Assembly (NCBI GenBank): GCA_017397895.1
Contig: JAFQHP010000009.1
Location: 1 to 64,000, forward strand
Length of the DNA: 64,000 nucleotides
Reading direction: 5' to 3'
DNA from: Clostridia bacterium
GTDB taxonomy: Bacteria > Bacillota > Clostridia > Christensenellales > Aristaeellaceae
The notes under the pieces are model-generated. The model did no database searches and was not told the DNA's origin. It worked only from the letters and a program-made list of their open reading frames with translations. The position numbers and the translations under genes are program-made. Shown one piece after another: positions 52,498-63,330 of the stretch. Position 1 is the stretch's first letter; each line of letters starts with the position of its first letter.

Positions 52498-53757
52498 ATG
52501 AAGAAACTCGTTGCCCTGTTGATGGCTCTGGCGATGCTGCTGAGCATGACCGCCGCCTTCGCTGAAGACGAAGTGGTCACCCTGAAGGTCAGCTCCATCT
52601 GGTCCGCCGAAACGGAAGCCAACCGCAAGCCCATGCTGAAGACCATTGAAGAATTCGAAGCCGCTTATCCCAACATCAAGCTGGAAATCGAATGGTTCGA
52701 AGCCAACTCCTGGAAAGAAACCGGTGAAACCCTGGCCCTGAGCGACAGCCTGCCCGATGTGTTCTACTGGAACGCCGGGGGCGTGCTGTGGAACCTGGTC
52801 AGCTCCGGCGACATCCTGGCCCTGGATGAATACCTGACCGACGAAATCATGGCCCGTATGGAACCCGGCCTGCTGGCTGACATGACCTTCACCGTGAACG
52901 GCGAAGAACACGTCTATCAGCTGCCCTACACCAAGGCCGCTTCCATGCTGTACTGCAACACCGAGCTGTTTGACAAGTACAGCGTGAAGATCCCCGAAAC
53001 CTGGGAAGAACTGATCACCGCCATCGAAACCTTCAAGGCCAATGGCGTCACCCCCATGACCGTTGGCGGCGCTGACCAGTGGCCCACCAATATGTACACC
53101 GACATCATCGCCCTGCGCTTTGCCGGCGACGAAGCCTGCCGCGCTGCTTACTACAAGACCGAAGGCGCCACCTTCATGACCCAGGACTGGATCGACGGTA
53201 TGGCCGCTTTCAAGCAGCTGATTGACCTGGGCGCTTTCCCCGAAGATGCTGCTTCCCTCACCCGTGACGAATCCGAAGTGGCCTACTTTGCCGGCGAAAT
53301 CCCCATGTATGTGCACGGCCAGTGGTTCTCCGGCTCCCTGTCCCCCGAAATGCAGCAGAAGGTTGTTGCCGTGAAGTTCCCCGCCGTGGGCCGCGGCTAT
53401 GACAACCAGTACATGGGCGGCGCCGCTGAAGGCTTCACCGTTGCCGCTTACACCGAACATCCTCAGGAAGCTTTCATTGCTGCCCAGTTCTTCGCAGAAA
53501 ACCTGTCCAAGAACGGCTACATCTCCGGCGCCGGCCTGCCCGCCTGGAAGTATGACTTCTCTGAATACACTGACCTTAACCCCGTGATGGCTCAGATCAA
53601 GGAAGCCACCTCCACCGCCGATTCCATGCTGCTGTGGGGCAACACTGCCCTCACCGGCGAAGATGCCACCCTCATCGGCCAGACTGTGTACGAAGTGCTC
53701 ACCGGCGAACTCACGCCCGAACAGTGGTGTGAAGACATGGAGACCATCTTCGAATAA
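52498..53757 (+). CDS. Sugar ABC transporter substrate-binding protein
   Basis: The 419-residue protein has a signal peptide (about 1-22, KKLVALLMALAMLLSM, cleavage near FAEDE) and the type-1 solute-binding fold of the carbohydrate uptake CUT1 family (TLKVSSIWSAETEANRKP, LPDVFYWNAGGVLW, ENLSKNGYISGAGLPAW). No lipobox cysteine is seen after the signal, so it may be released or held by the permeases only. The CUT1 family imports oligosaccharides; the exact sugar cannot be read from sequence. It is followed by an intercistronic hairpin and two permeases. Confidence 0.9.
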   Translation: MKKLVALLMALAMLLSMTAAFAEDEVVTLKVSSIWSAETEANRKPMLKTIEEFEAAYPNIKLEIEWFEANSWKETGETLALSDSLPDVFYWNAGGVLWNLVSSGDILALDEYLTDEIMARMEPGLLADMTFTVNGEEHVYQLPYTKAASMLYCNTELFDKYSVKIPETWEELITAIETFKANGVTPMTVGGADQWPTNMYTDIIALRFAGDEACRAAYYKTEGATFMTQDWIDGMAAFKQLIDLGAFPEDAASLTRDESEVAYFAGEIPMYVHGQWFSGSLSPEMQQKVVAVKFPAVGRGYDNQYMGGAAEGFTVAAYTEHPQEAFIAAQFFAENLSKNGYISGAGLPAWKYDFSEYTDLNPVMAQIKEATSTADSMLLWGNTALTGEDATLIGQTVYEVLTGELTPEQWCEDMETIFE

Positions 53758-53777
53758 TTTTCAAACCCAATTCCACC

Positions 53778-53805
53778 GGGGGTGGCGGTCACACCGTCAC
53801 CCCCC
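53778..53805 (+). terminator. Intercistronic attenuator between the substrate-binding protein and permease genes
   Basis: GGGGGTGGCGGT pairs with ACCGTCACCCCC around CAC, followed by a weak pyrimidine stretch. Such hairpins after binding-protein genes usually lower permease expression and protect the upstream mRNA. Confidence 0.65.
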
Positions 53806-53841
53806 TTTCCGTACGTTTGATGCAAACAAGGAGGTCCGCTT

Positions 53842-54753
53842 TTGAAACGAGTTTTATCAAATAAGTGGAGCATTGCGGTCTTCGTCCTGCCGACCGTCCT
53901 GTTTTTCACCTACATCGTCATTATCCCCATTTGCAAATCCTTCTACTACAGCCTGCTGAGCGAAATTCCCGCCAAAGTGGGCGATCAATCGGAATTTGTA
54001 TGGTTTGATAACTACATCAAAATGTTCACTCCCGGCCGCCGCAACGATTTTCCCGGTGCGGTGCTCAATTCCCTGAAATACGCAGCGCTGTCCGTTTTTG
54101 TACAGCTTCCTTTTTCCTTGCTCATTTCCCTCATCCTGGCCAACGGCATCAAGGGAGAAAGCCTGTACCGCAACGTATTTTTCATTCCTGTCGTCATTTC
54201 TTCTGTGGTAATCAGTCTTCTGTGGCAGCGCATCTACAAGGACCTGGTTCCCGCAATTTACGAAATTCTCAGTCTCGATTTGCCTAAAAACGGTTTCCTG
54301 GCCAATAAGGACACCAAAATGATGGCCGTGTTCCTTCCCAGCCTGTGGCAGTTCGTAGGGTATCACATGCTGCTGATGTACGGCGCACTCAAATCCATCC
54401 CCACGGATATCATCGAGGCCGCCACGGTGGACGGCGCAGGCGGTGTGCGCATGGCCCTGCGGATTCAGATTCCCATGATTAAGCCCATGCTGAAGGTGTG
54501 CCTTTCCTTCTCGCTGATTGGCTCCTTCAAGTTGTTTGATACCCCCTGGATACTGCTGGAGCGTGCCAATAAGCAACTGCCCGCCCTTTCCATGTACGTG
54601 GAAATGTTCTCCAACCACAAATACAGCTACGCCAGCGCCCAGGCCATGTTCATCGTGTTTGAATGTCTGGCCTTCACGGTGCTTTTGAATATGCTGTTCA
54701 AAGACAGGGACGGCATCGTCTCCAAAAAGGGAAGGAGGCGCCTGTCCGCATGA
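53842..54753 (+). CDS. Sugar ABC transporter permease, MalF/UgpA-type
   Basis: It starts at TTG 53842 behind AAGGAGGT. The 303-residue protein has six hydrophobic segments and the EAA loop in DIIEAATVDGAGGVRMALRI, which contacts the ATPase. It is the first of the two permease subunits of the CUT1 importer. Its stop overlaps the start of the second permease by 4 bases. No ATPase gene is in the operon, so a shared MsmX-like ATPase encoded elsewhere probably drives it. Confidence 0.93.
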   Translation: MKRVLSNKWSIAVFVLPTVLFFTYIVIIPICKSFYYSLLSEIPAKVGDQSEFVWFDNYIKMFTPGRRNDFPGAVLNSLKYAALSVFVQLPFSLLISLILANGIKGESLYRNVFFIPVVISSVVISLLWQRIYKDLVPAIYEILSLDLPKNGFLANKDTKMMAVFLPSLWQFVGYHMLLMYGALKSIPTDIIEAATVDGAGGVRMALRIQIPMIKPMLKVCLSFSLIGSFKLFDTPWILLERANKQLPALSMYVEMFSNHKYSYASAQAMFIVFECLAFTVLLNMLFKDRDGIVSKKGRRRLSA

Positions 54754-55577
54754 AGAAAAGATTCTCTCTGGGAAAAGTGGTTTCCACGGTTTTCCTGGTC
54801 CTGTGGCTGGTGCTGAGCCTGTTTCCTCTGTACTGGCTGCTGTGCTTCTCTCTGAAGGACACCCAGGAGATTTTCAGCGGCAACCTGATTGGTCTTCCCA
54901 CCCAGTGGCTGTTTTCCAATTATGCCAACGCCTGGGGCAGCGGCGGCAATATCAGCCTGTTCCTGCTCAACAGCGTCATTGATACCGCGGCCACACTGGT
55001 GCTCACAAGCCTGTTTGGCTTCATGTGCGCCTACGGCCTTCTGCGTATGCGCTGGAAGGGCCAGAAGCTGGTCATGACCTACATCATGATGGGCATGATG
55101 ATCCCCATGCACGCTGCCCTCTATCCCCTGACGGAAACGCTGCTTCCCCTGATGAAAACCCATTGGGCGCTGATCATTCCCTACGCCGCCTTCAATATTC
55201 CCATCACCATCCTGATCCTCAGCGGCTTCATCACCTCCATCCCCTACGAAATGGAAGAAGCCGCCTGCATTGACGGCAGCGGCATCTACCGCACCGCCTT
55301 CACCATCATCCTGCCCATGATGATCCCCGCCATTTCCACCGCAGCCATTTTCGTGTTCCTGCAGGTGTGGAATGAGCTGCTGCTGGCCACCATTTTCACC
55401 ACCGGCAAAGTGCGCACCCTCACCGTGGGTATCCAGCAGATGTCTGGTCAGTACCAGACGGACTACGGTTCCATGGGCGCTGCCCTGGTCATCGCCACCC
55501 TGCCCACGCTGATTCTCTACATCTGCATGAGCGGCCAGGTGCAAAAGAGCCTCATTGCCGGCGCTGTGAAAGGCTGA
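54750..55577 (+). CDS. Sugar ABC transporter permease, MalG/UgpE-type
   Basis: The start at 54750 overlaps the previous stop. The 275-residue protein has six membrane segments and the EAA motif EMEEAACIDGSGIYRTAFTI. It is the second permease of the CUT1 importer and ends the operon at a strong terminator. Confidence 0.93.
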   Translation: MKKRFSLGKVVSTVFLVLWLVLSLFPLYWLLCFSLKDTQEIFSGNLIGLPTQWLFSNYANAWGSGGNISLFLLNSVIDTAATLVLTSLFGFMCAYGLLRMRWKGQKLVMTYIMMGMMIPMHAALYPLTETLLPLMKTHWALIIPYAAFNIPITILILSGFITSIPYEMEEAACIDGSGIYRTAFTIILPMMIPAISTAAIFVFLQVWNELLLATIFTTGKVRTLTVGIQQMSGQYQTDYGSMGAALVIATLPTLILYICMSGQVQKSLIAGAVKG

Positions 55578-55605
55578 TCCTTCACAGGCCCGCGCCTTTT
55601 CCGAA

Positions 55606-55641
55606 AGCCCTTCCGGCCTTTCCTGCCGGGAGGGCTTTTTT
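55606..55641 (+). terminator. Terminator of the sugar ABC operon
   Basis: AGCCCTTCCGG (55606-55616) and CCGGGAGGGCT (55626-55636) form a long stem followed by T6. Confidence 0.92.
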
Positions 55642-55746
55642 CATTGGATTGATGCAGGTATACAATTGCACAATGCTGTGCGCCGCTGACGGACAGCTAT
55701 TTTTGCATATTTATAGGATAAATACCGTTTAAGTACAGAATTCATC

Positions 55747-55775
55747 TTGTTTTTCCAGCACATTTCCGTTATTAT
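55747..55775 (+). promoter_or_regulatory. Promoter of the oligopeptide transporter operon
   Basis: TTGTTT (55747-55752), 17 bases, TATTAT (55770-55775), 37 bases before the start. Confidence 0.6.
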
Positions 55776-55811
55776 ATAGAAGAATATTTATACATTTTAA
55801 GGAGGATTTCC

Positions 55812-57740
55812 ATGAAGCGCATGATCGCATTCCTGCTGGCTATGGTCATGATGTTCAGCGTGGCCGCCACCTCTGCCCTGGGCGAAGACGTGGCCGCTGC
55901 TGCCGAGGCCATCAAGCAGAGCAAAACCTACGAAACCACCTACAACACCTACTTCTCCTCTTCCTATTCTTCCTTCAACTATTTCTCCACTGCCTACGCC
56001 ACCGTGCGTGAAATCGTGGCCAACTGCATCGACGGCCTGGTGGAACCCGATATTTACGGCGTCTATGCTCCCTCCCTGGCTGAAGACTGGGACGTGAACG
56101 AAGACCAGACCGTGTGGACCTTCAAAATCCGTCAGGGCCTCAAGTGGATTGACCACAACGGCAACGAAACCGAATACGCCCTCACCGCCCAGGACTTCGT
56201 GGACGGCATCCGCTACATTGGCGATCCCAAGAACGACGCCTATTCCCTGCGCGTGGTACGCAACCTCATCTCCGGCCTGTATGATTACTACTGGCTGCTG
56301 GACGATATCGATTGCGGCCTGGTGACCGACAAGAACCGCGACGACGTGGTGGCCTCCTTTGACGAAATGGTGGGCGTGAAGGCGCTGGACGAATACACCG
56401 TGCAGTACACCCTGGAAAACAGCGCTCCCTACTTCCTGTCCCTCATCGAAAGCAGCATGCTGATGCTGCCCGTGGAATACGATTACGCCATGGCCCTGGG
56501 CGATGACTTTGCTGTGGATAACGAGCACATGCTCTACTGCGGTGCCTACTACGTTTCCGCTTTCGAGCGTGACAAGGCCATCACCCTCACCGCCAACCCC
56601 TACTACTGGGACAAGGAAAACATCACCCTGGATACCGTGGAATACCAGATGATTCCAGACGGCACCACTTCCCTGGAAATGTTCAAGCGCGGCATGATCG
56701 ACTACACCTCCGTGGAATCCGAAGCCTATGATTCCCTGCAGGGCACCGAATATGCCGATAACCTGCTGCCCACCAGCCACTCCTTCTCCACCAACTACCT
56801 CTGGCTGGACTTTGACGGCGAAAACGCCGAATTCAAGACCTTCATCAACAACGAAAACTTCCGCAAGGCCCTGCTCTACTCCATGGACCGTGAAGTGCTG
56901 GCCGCCCTGCGTGAGCCCGTGGATCCTGCCCGTATCCTGCGCAACACCATCAACGCCGAAGGCGCCATCTATGACAGCACGGGCAAGGATTACACCGATT
57001 ACAGCCCCCTGAAGGAAATCAAGGAAACCAATTACAACAACCCCGAACTGGCCCGTGAATACATGGAAAAGGCCGTGGCCGAACTGTGCGACGAAAACGG
57101 CAACATCAAGGGCGTTGAAGCCACCACCGTGGATTACCTGCCCGTCTGCTCCTTCGATATCGACGGCAAGCTGCCTGTCACCATCTGCTACGTGGGCACG
57201 GATGACGAAGAAGAAATCATCATGGCTCAGCTGTTCAAGGCCATGATCGAAGAATCCATCGGCGCCGATTACATTGACTTCCAGATCCAGGCTTTTGCCG
57301 GCTGGACCTACGGCACCGTGGCTGACCCCCTGAACTACGACATCTACTTCGACTCCCTCTCCACTGGCTATGCCGATCCCTCCGGCATTCTCACCCGCCT
57401 CACCACCGACGGCGCTGAAAACGTGGGCTGCTACAATGTGCCCGAATATGATGCCCTGATCGAAAAGGCCCTGGCTGCCGAAACCTTCGAAGAACGCCTG
57501 CAGTACTTCGCCGAAGCGGAAGCTTACCTGTGCGGCAACGGCTTCGTGATCCCCTTCATTTCTTCCCTGCGCGGCTACTACATGAGCAACTCCATCCCCT
57601 ACACCAGCCCCCGTACCCTCTACGGCAACGAAAAGTACAAGGGCACCCTGGTGATGGCCGAACCGCTCACCCAGGAAGAATTTGAAACCCTGAAGGCCGC
57701 CTACGAAATCGAACGCGAAAAGGCTCTGGCCGGCGAATAA
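55812..57740 (+). CDS. Oligopeptide ABC transporter substrate-binding protein (OppA/SBP family 5)
   Basis: The 642-residue protein has a signal peptide (about 1-24, KRMIAFLLAMVMMF, cleavage near ALGED) and the SBP_bac_5 fold (YAPSLAEDWDVNEDQTVWTFKIRQGLKWID; TAQDFVDGIRY; YDALIEKALAAETFEERLQYFAEAEAYL). No lipobox cysteine is seen. Length is at the high end of the family. It opens the peptide importer operon and is followed by an attenuator-like hairpin. Confidence 0.93.
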   Translation: MKRMIAFLLAMVMMFSVAATSALGEDVAAAAEAIKQSKTYETTYNTYFSSSYSSFNYFSTAYATVREIVANCIDGLVEPDIYGVYAPSLAEDWDVNEDQTVWTFKIRQGLKWIDHNGNETEYALTAQDFVDGIRYIGDPKNDAYSLRVVRNLISGLYDYYWLLDDIDCGLVTDKNRDDVVASFDEMVGVKALDEYTVQYTLENSAPYFLSLIESSMLMLPVEYDYAMALGDDFAVDNEHMLYCGAYYVSAFERDKAITLTANPYYWDKENITLDTVEYQMIPDGTTSLEMFKRGMIDYTSVESEAYDSLQGTEYADNLLPTSHSFSTNYLWLDFDGENAEFKTFINNENFRKALLYSMDREVLAALREPVDPARILRNTINAEGAIYDSTGKDYTDYSPLKEIKETNYNNPELAREYMEKAVAELCDENGNIKGVEATTVDYLPVCSFDIDGKLPVTICYVGTDDEEEIIMAQLFKAMIEESIGADYIDFQIQAFAGWTYGTVADPLNYDIYFDSLSTGYADPSGILTRLTTDGAENVGCYNVPEYDALIEKALAAETFEERLQYFAEAEAYLCGNGFVIPFISSLRGYYMSNSIPYTSPRTLYGNEKYKGTLVMAEPLTQEEFETLKAAYEIEREKALAGE

Positions 57741-57754
57741 TTAAAACCCACATC

Positions 57755-57792
57755 GCTTCGTCCTGCTCCATGCGGGCAGGACGAAGCTTTTT
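57755..57792 (+). terminator. Hairpin with T-run after the peptide-binding protein gene
   Basis: GCTTCGTCCTGC pairs with GGCAGGACGAAGC (to 57787) and is followed by T5. It probably acts as a partial terminator giving the binding protein in excess over the permeases. Confidence 0.82.
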
Positions 57793-57827
57793 CACAGGTA
57801 AACCATGATTTTTTTCCGGAGGCCGTT

Positions 57828-58766
57828 ATGGGCAAGTATATCTTAAAACGCACGTTGAACTCCATCCTCACCGTCATGATTGTGTTCGTGGCGGTTTTTA
57901 TGCTGCTGAGGCTGATGCCCCTCAGCGGTTATTTTCCCCCGGAAATGATCAAGGAAACGGATGAAGCCACCCGTATGTCCTACCTGCGCAATCAGGGCCT
58001 GCTGGACCATCCTCTGGTGCAGCTGGGCCGCTTCATTGGCCAGCTGTTCCAGGGCAATCTGGGCCGCAGCCTGACGGTATACCCCAAAGTACCCATCGCC
58101 ACCTTGCTTGCCGAAAAAATCCCCGTAACGGCTGCCTTTGGCTTTGCCAGCATGATCATCGGCATCGTGCTGGGGCTGAGCCTTGGTATGCTGATGGTCC
58201 GCTTCAAGGACCGCTGGGGCGATCATCTGGGCACCGGCTACATTCTGATGGTCCGGGCCATCCCCAGCCTCATTTACCTCTTCTTTATCCAGGTGTGGGT
58301 TTCCCTCTGGCTGAACCTGGATATGGTATTTTACGACGATAAGCCCACCTCCTGGATTCTGCCGGTGATCTGCCTGTCCCTTGGTAGCATTGCCTGGTAC
58401 GCCCTGTGGCTGAGACGATTCATGGTGGACGAAGAAAACAAGGATTATGTGAAGTTCGCCCTGGTGAAGGGCCTTTCCAAGAAACAGGTGTGGCGGGAAC
58501 ACATCTTCAAAAACGCCATCATTCCGCTGGTCATCTACCTTCCCAGCGATTTACTGTTTATTATTTCCGGTTCCCTGGTGATTGAAACTTTGTATGTTAT
58601 TCCCGGCACCGGCGGCCTGCTGACCACCGCCATTGAAAAGCAGGATAATAACCTGGTGCAGGTGATTGTGCTGATGTATGCCGTGCTCAGCGTGCTGGGC
58701 GTGTTCCTGGGCGACCTGCTGATCGCCGCTGTTGACCCGCGTATTACTTTGACGGAGGATAAATAA
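57828..58766 (+). CDS. Oligopeptide ABC transporter permease, OppB/DppB-type
   Basis: The 312-residue protein has the DppB layout: N-terminal membrane segment (KRTLNSILTVMIVFVAVFML), an extracytoplasmic loop, then the permease core with ILPVICLSLGSIAWYALWLRRFM and the EAA-type VKFALVKGLSKKQVWREH. It is the first permease of the peptide importer. Start at 57828 behind CCGGAGG. Confidence 0.93.
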   Translation: MGKYILKRTLNSILTVMIVFVAVFMLLRLMPLSGYFPPEMIKETDEATRMSYLRNQGLLDHPLVQLGRFIGQLFQGNLGRSLTVYPKVPIATLLAEKIPVTAAFGFASMIIGIVLGLSLGMLMVRFKDRWGDHLGTGYILMVRAIPSLIYLFFIQVWVSLWLNLDMVFYDDKPTSWILPVICLSLGSIAWYALWLRRFMVDEENKDYVKFALVKGLSKKQVWREHIFKNAIIPLVIYLPSDLLFIISGSLVIETLYVIPGTGGLLTTAIEKQDNNLVQVIVLMYAVLSVLGVFLGDLLIAAVDPRITLTEDK

Positions 58767-58769
58767 GCA

Positions 58770-59708
58770 ATGGAGAACGAAAAGAAAATGCCCCAGCTGA
58801 ATCCTCTCAAGTTCCGGGCCAAGGTGTTTGACCAGATGCTCAGCGAGGACACCGGCTACTCCAATTATTCCTACTGGCGCTCCACCTTCCGCACCTTCTT
58901 CAAAAGTAAGGCCGTGGTGGTGCTGGTGGTGCTGATTTGCGCCATCATCCTGATGAGCTTCATCTATCCCCTGGTTTCCGATGTGGACCCCAACAAGGTG
59001 GCCCTCAAACGCAAAATGTGGAATAACCGGCCCTCCTGGGAGCACCTGTTCGGAACCGACGGCCTGGGCCGGGATATCTGGACCCGTGCCTGGTACGGCG
59101 TGCGCAACTCCTTCCTGCTGGCGTTTTGCATTGCTCTGTCGGACGTAGGCATCGGCATGATCGTGGGCGCCATCTGGGGCTATAATAAAAAGCTGGACCC
59201 CATCATGATCGAAATCTACAATATCATCACCAATATTCCTTCCACGGTGTATCTGGTGCTGCTGGCTTACATCATGAACACCAGTTACCTCACCCTGTTT
59301 ATTTCCATGGCCAGCCGCGGGTGGATTGTGGAGGCCCGCTTCTTCCGCAACCGCATCCTGTCCATCCGCGACAGCGAATACAATTTGGCATCCCGGTGCC
59401 TGGGCACGCCCATGCGCCGCATCGCCACCAAGAATATCATCCCCCACATCATCAGCCTCATCATCATGGAAGCCGCCCTGTGCATCCCCTACTCCATCGG
59501 CTCCGAGGTGTTCCTGGGCTTTGTGGGCATCGGATTGCCGGTGGACGCCATCACCCTGGGCAATATTGTCAACCAGGGCCGCGCCTCCTTCACCCTCCAC
59601 CCCTACCAGATGCTGCTGCCCACCATCATTCTGTGCATCATCACCGTGGCGTTCTACGTGATCGGCAATAAATTCGCCGACGCATCGGACCCCCGCAACC
59701 ATGTGTAA
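58770..59708 (+). CDS. Oligopeptide ABC transporter permease, OppC/DppC-type
   Basis: The 312-residue protein begins with a cytoplasmic extension, then a membrane segment and the family motif HLFGTDGLGRDIWTRAWYGVRNS. The EAA region is YNLASRCLGTPMRRIATKNIIPH. It follows the first permease after 3 bases and completes the channel. The C-terminus ends in FADASDPRNHV, typical of OppC-like proteins. Confidence 0.93.
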   Translation: MENEKKMPQLNPLKFRAKVFDQMLSEDTGYSNYSYWRSTFRTFFKSKAVVVLVVLICAIILMSFIYPLVSDVDPNKVALKRKMWNNRPSWEHLFGTDGLGRDIWTRAWYGVRNSFLLAFCIALSDVGIGMIVGAIWGYNKKLDPIMIEIYNIITNIPSTVYLVLLAYIMNTSYLTLFISMASRGWIVEARFFRNRILSIRDSEYNLASRCLGTPMRRIATKNIIPHIISLIIMEAALCIPYSIGSEVFLGFVGIGLPVDAITLGNIVNQGRASFTLHPYQMLLPTIILCIITVAFYVIGNKFADASDPRNHV

Positions 59709-59723
59709 AGGAGGGCCTGAATT

Positions 59724-61721
<1,998 letters not shown>

Positions 61722-61724
61722 AAA

Positions 61725-62171
61725 ATGGACACACAGGAACGCAAGCAATATTTCCGGCTGATCTTCCGGCAAACCTTTCAATACCTGTCCGTGCTGCTGG
61801 TCATGTCCCTGCTGATCGGTTCCCTGCTTGGCGGCGGCATCTACATGGTGCATGCGCTGTGCGCAGCCGGATTTGTGATGCTGTGCTGGGCCTGGTTCAA
61901 TTACCTGAAGCTGGACGGCATGCACTTCTTCAACCGCAAAAAGAGACAGGGGCAAAAGGTACCCTATATTCACCGCCGGGACAAGGGCAAAAAGGACCAC
62001 CGTCCGGCCTTCATGATGAACAGCGCCGACCATGACGACGACCTGACTTCTGCCACCGTTGCCGAAGCGGAAAATTTTACCGACCGCCAGGCAGAAACAG
62101 CCGCCGCCATTGCCCGGTCCATCTGCGGCGTACTGCTCATCATCGCATCCTTCCTCATTCCCATGCAATAA
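61725..62171 (+). CDS. Small membrane protein of the peptide transporter operon (148 aa)
   Basis: The protein has two adjacent hydrophobic segments near the N-terminus (about 18-56), a charged middle loop with RKKRQGQKVPYIHRRDKGKKDHRP and an acidic stretch, and a C-terminal hydrophobic segment (about 126-146). No family is recognised. It starts 3 bases after the ATPase stop and is followed by the amidohydrolase after 16 bases, so it belongs to the operon. An accessory role in transport or membrane attachment of the ATPase is possible but not shown. Confidence 0.75.
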   Translation: MDTQERKQYFRLIFRQTFQYLSVLLVMSLLIGSLLGGGIYMVHALCAAGFVMLCWAWFNYLKLDGMHFFNRKKRQGQKVPYIHRRDKGKKDHRPAFMMNSADHDDDLTSATVAEAENFTDRQAETAAAIARSICGVLLIIASFLIPMQ

Positions 62172-62187
62172 AACAGGAGGCATTTCT

Positions 62188-63327
62188 ATGCGCATTCAAA
62201 ACGGCATCCTGATTACCATCGAAAACGGCCGCTACGAAAAAGGCTATGTGGATTTCGAAAACGGAAAAATCACCGCCTTTGGCGATATGGCGTCCGCCGC
62301 ACCCTATGACGGCGAAATCTTGGACGCGGAAGGCGGCTACATCATGCCCGGCTTCATGGACGCCCACACCCATATTGGCATTTCCGAAGAAGGCCTGCGC
62401 TGGGAAGGGGAAGATTGTAATGAAACCGTCCACCCCATCACCCCGGATATGCGGGTGGTGGACGGCATCAACCCCTTGGATATTGCCATCCCCAAGGCCC
62501 GCCGTGCCGGCGTTACCAGCGTGGTGGTGGCTCCCGGCAGCACCAACGTCATCGGCGGCCAGGCAGCCGTGATCAAATTGTGCCAGGAAACCAATGCGGA
62601 GCGCATGGTGCTCAAAGCCCCCTGTGCCATCAAGTGCGCCACCGGCGAAAATCCCAAGCGCAATTACGGCGAAAACAAGGGTCGCTCCCCCATGACCCGC
62701 ATGGGCACCGCTGCCGTTTTCCGCAAAACCATGGAAAACGCCAGGCGCTACATGAAGAAAAAAGAAGACGGGGAAGACGTGTACGATCCCGAATTCGACG
62801 CCCTGATCCCCCTGCTGAAGAAAGAAATTCCCGCCCATATCCATGCCCACCGGGCCGACGATATTTTAACGGCCATCCGCCTATGCAAGGAATTTGACCT
62901 GCGCCTTTCCACCGTGCATACCACCGTGGGCAAGCATGTCATTCCCGAAATTGCCGCTTCCGGCATTATCCCCATTGTGGGCCCCTGCATCGGCCCCGCC
63001 GGCAAGCCGGAAACCGTGGGGGGCGATCTGGCCATGGGCGCCATGCTGAACGCAGCCGGGGTGGAATTTGCCCTCTGTACGGACCATGACGTGGTGGCCT
63101 TGTGGCTGCTGCCATATCTTTGCTCCATTATGGTGCGGGAAGGCCTCAGCGAGGACGCCGCTTTCCGTTCCATTACCATCAACGCCGCCAAGACCGCCGG
63201 CGTGGAAGACCGGGTGGGCTCCATTGCCATTGGCAAGGACGCCGATATCGTGGTCCATTCCGGCCATCCCTTCCATTATCTCACCAAAACCAAAGCCGTG
63301 TTCATCAACGGCAAGCGTGAGGATTGA
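62188..63327 (+). CDS. Metal-dependent amidohydrolase
   Basis: The start at 62188 follows CAGGAGGCATTTCT. The 379-residue protein has the amidohydrolase superfamily TIM barrel with MPGFMDAHTHIG (metal ligands His60 and His62), HIHAHRADDI (His ligand) and CTDHDVVALW (Asp ligand). The sequence resembles imidazolonepropionase- or dipeptidase-like members. The substrate is probably a cyclic amide or a peptide-derived compound brought in by the upstream transporter; this is inferred from the operon. The M20 peptidase gene follows after 3 bases. Confidence 0.88.
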   Translation: MRIQNGILITIENGRYEKGYVDFENGKITAFGDMASAAPYDGEILDAEGGYIMPGFMDAHTHIGISEEGLRWEGEDCNETVHPITPDMRVVDGINPLDIAIPKARRAGVTSVVVAPGSTNVIGGQAAVIKLCQETNAERMVLKAPCAIKCATGENPKRNYGENKGRSPMTRMGTAAVFRKTMENARRYMKKKEDGEDVYDPEFDALIPLLKKEIPAHIHAHRADDILTAIRLCKEFDLRLSTVHTTVGKHVIPEIAASGIIPIVGPCIGPAGKPETVGGDLAMGAMLNAAGVEFALCTDHDVVALWLLPYLCSIMVREGLSEDAAFRSITINAAKTAGVEDRVGSIAIGKDADIVVHSGHPFHYLTKTKAVFINGKRED

Positions 63328-63330
63328 CCC

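Noticed and set aside
55642..55811. Gap before the peptide-binding protein gene as a possible riboswitch
   Set aside because: Only short local hairpins and a promoter are visible; no known aptamer consensus was recognised.
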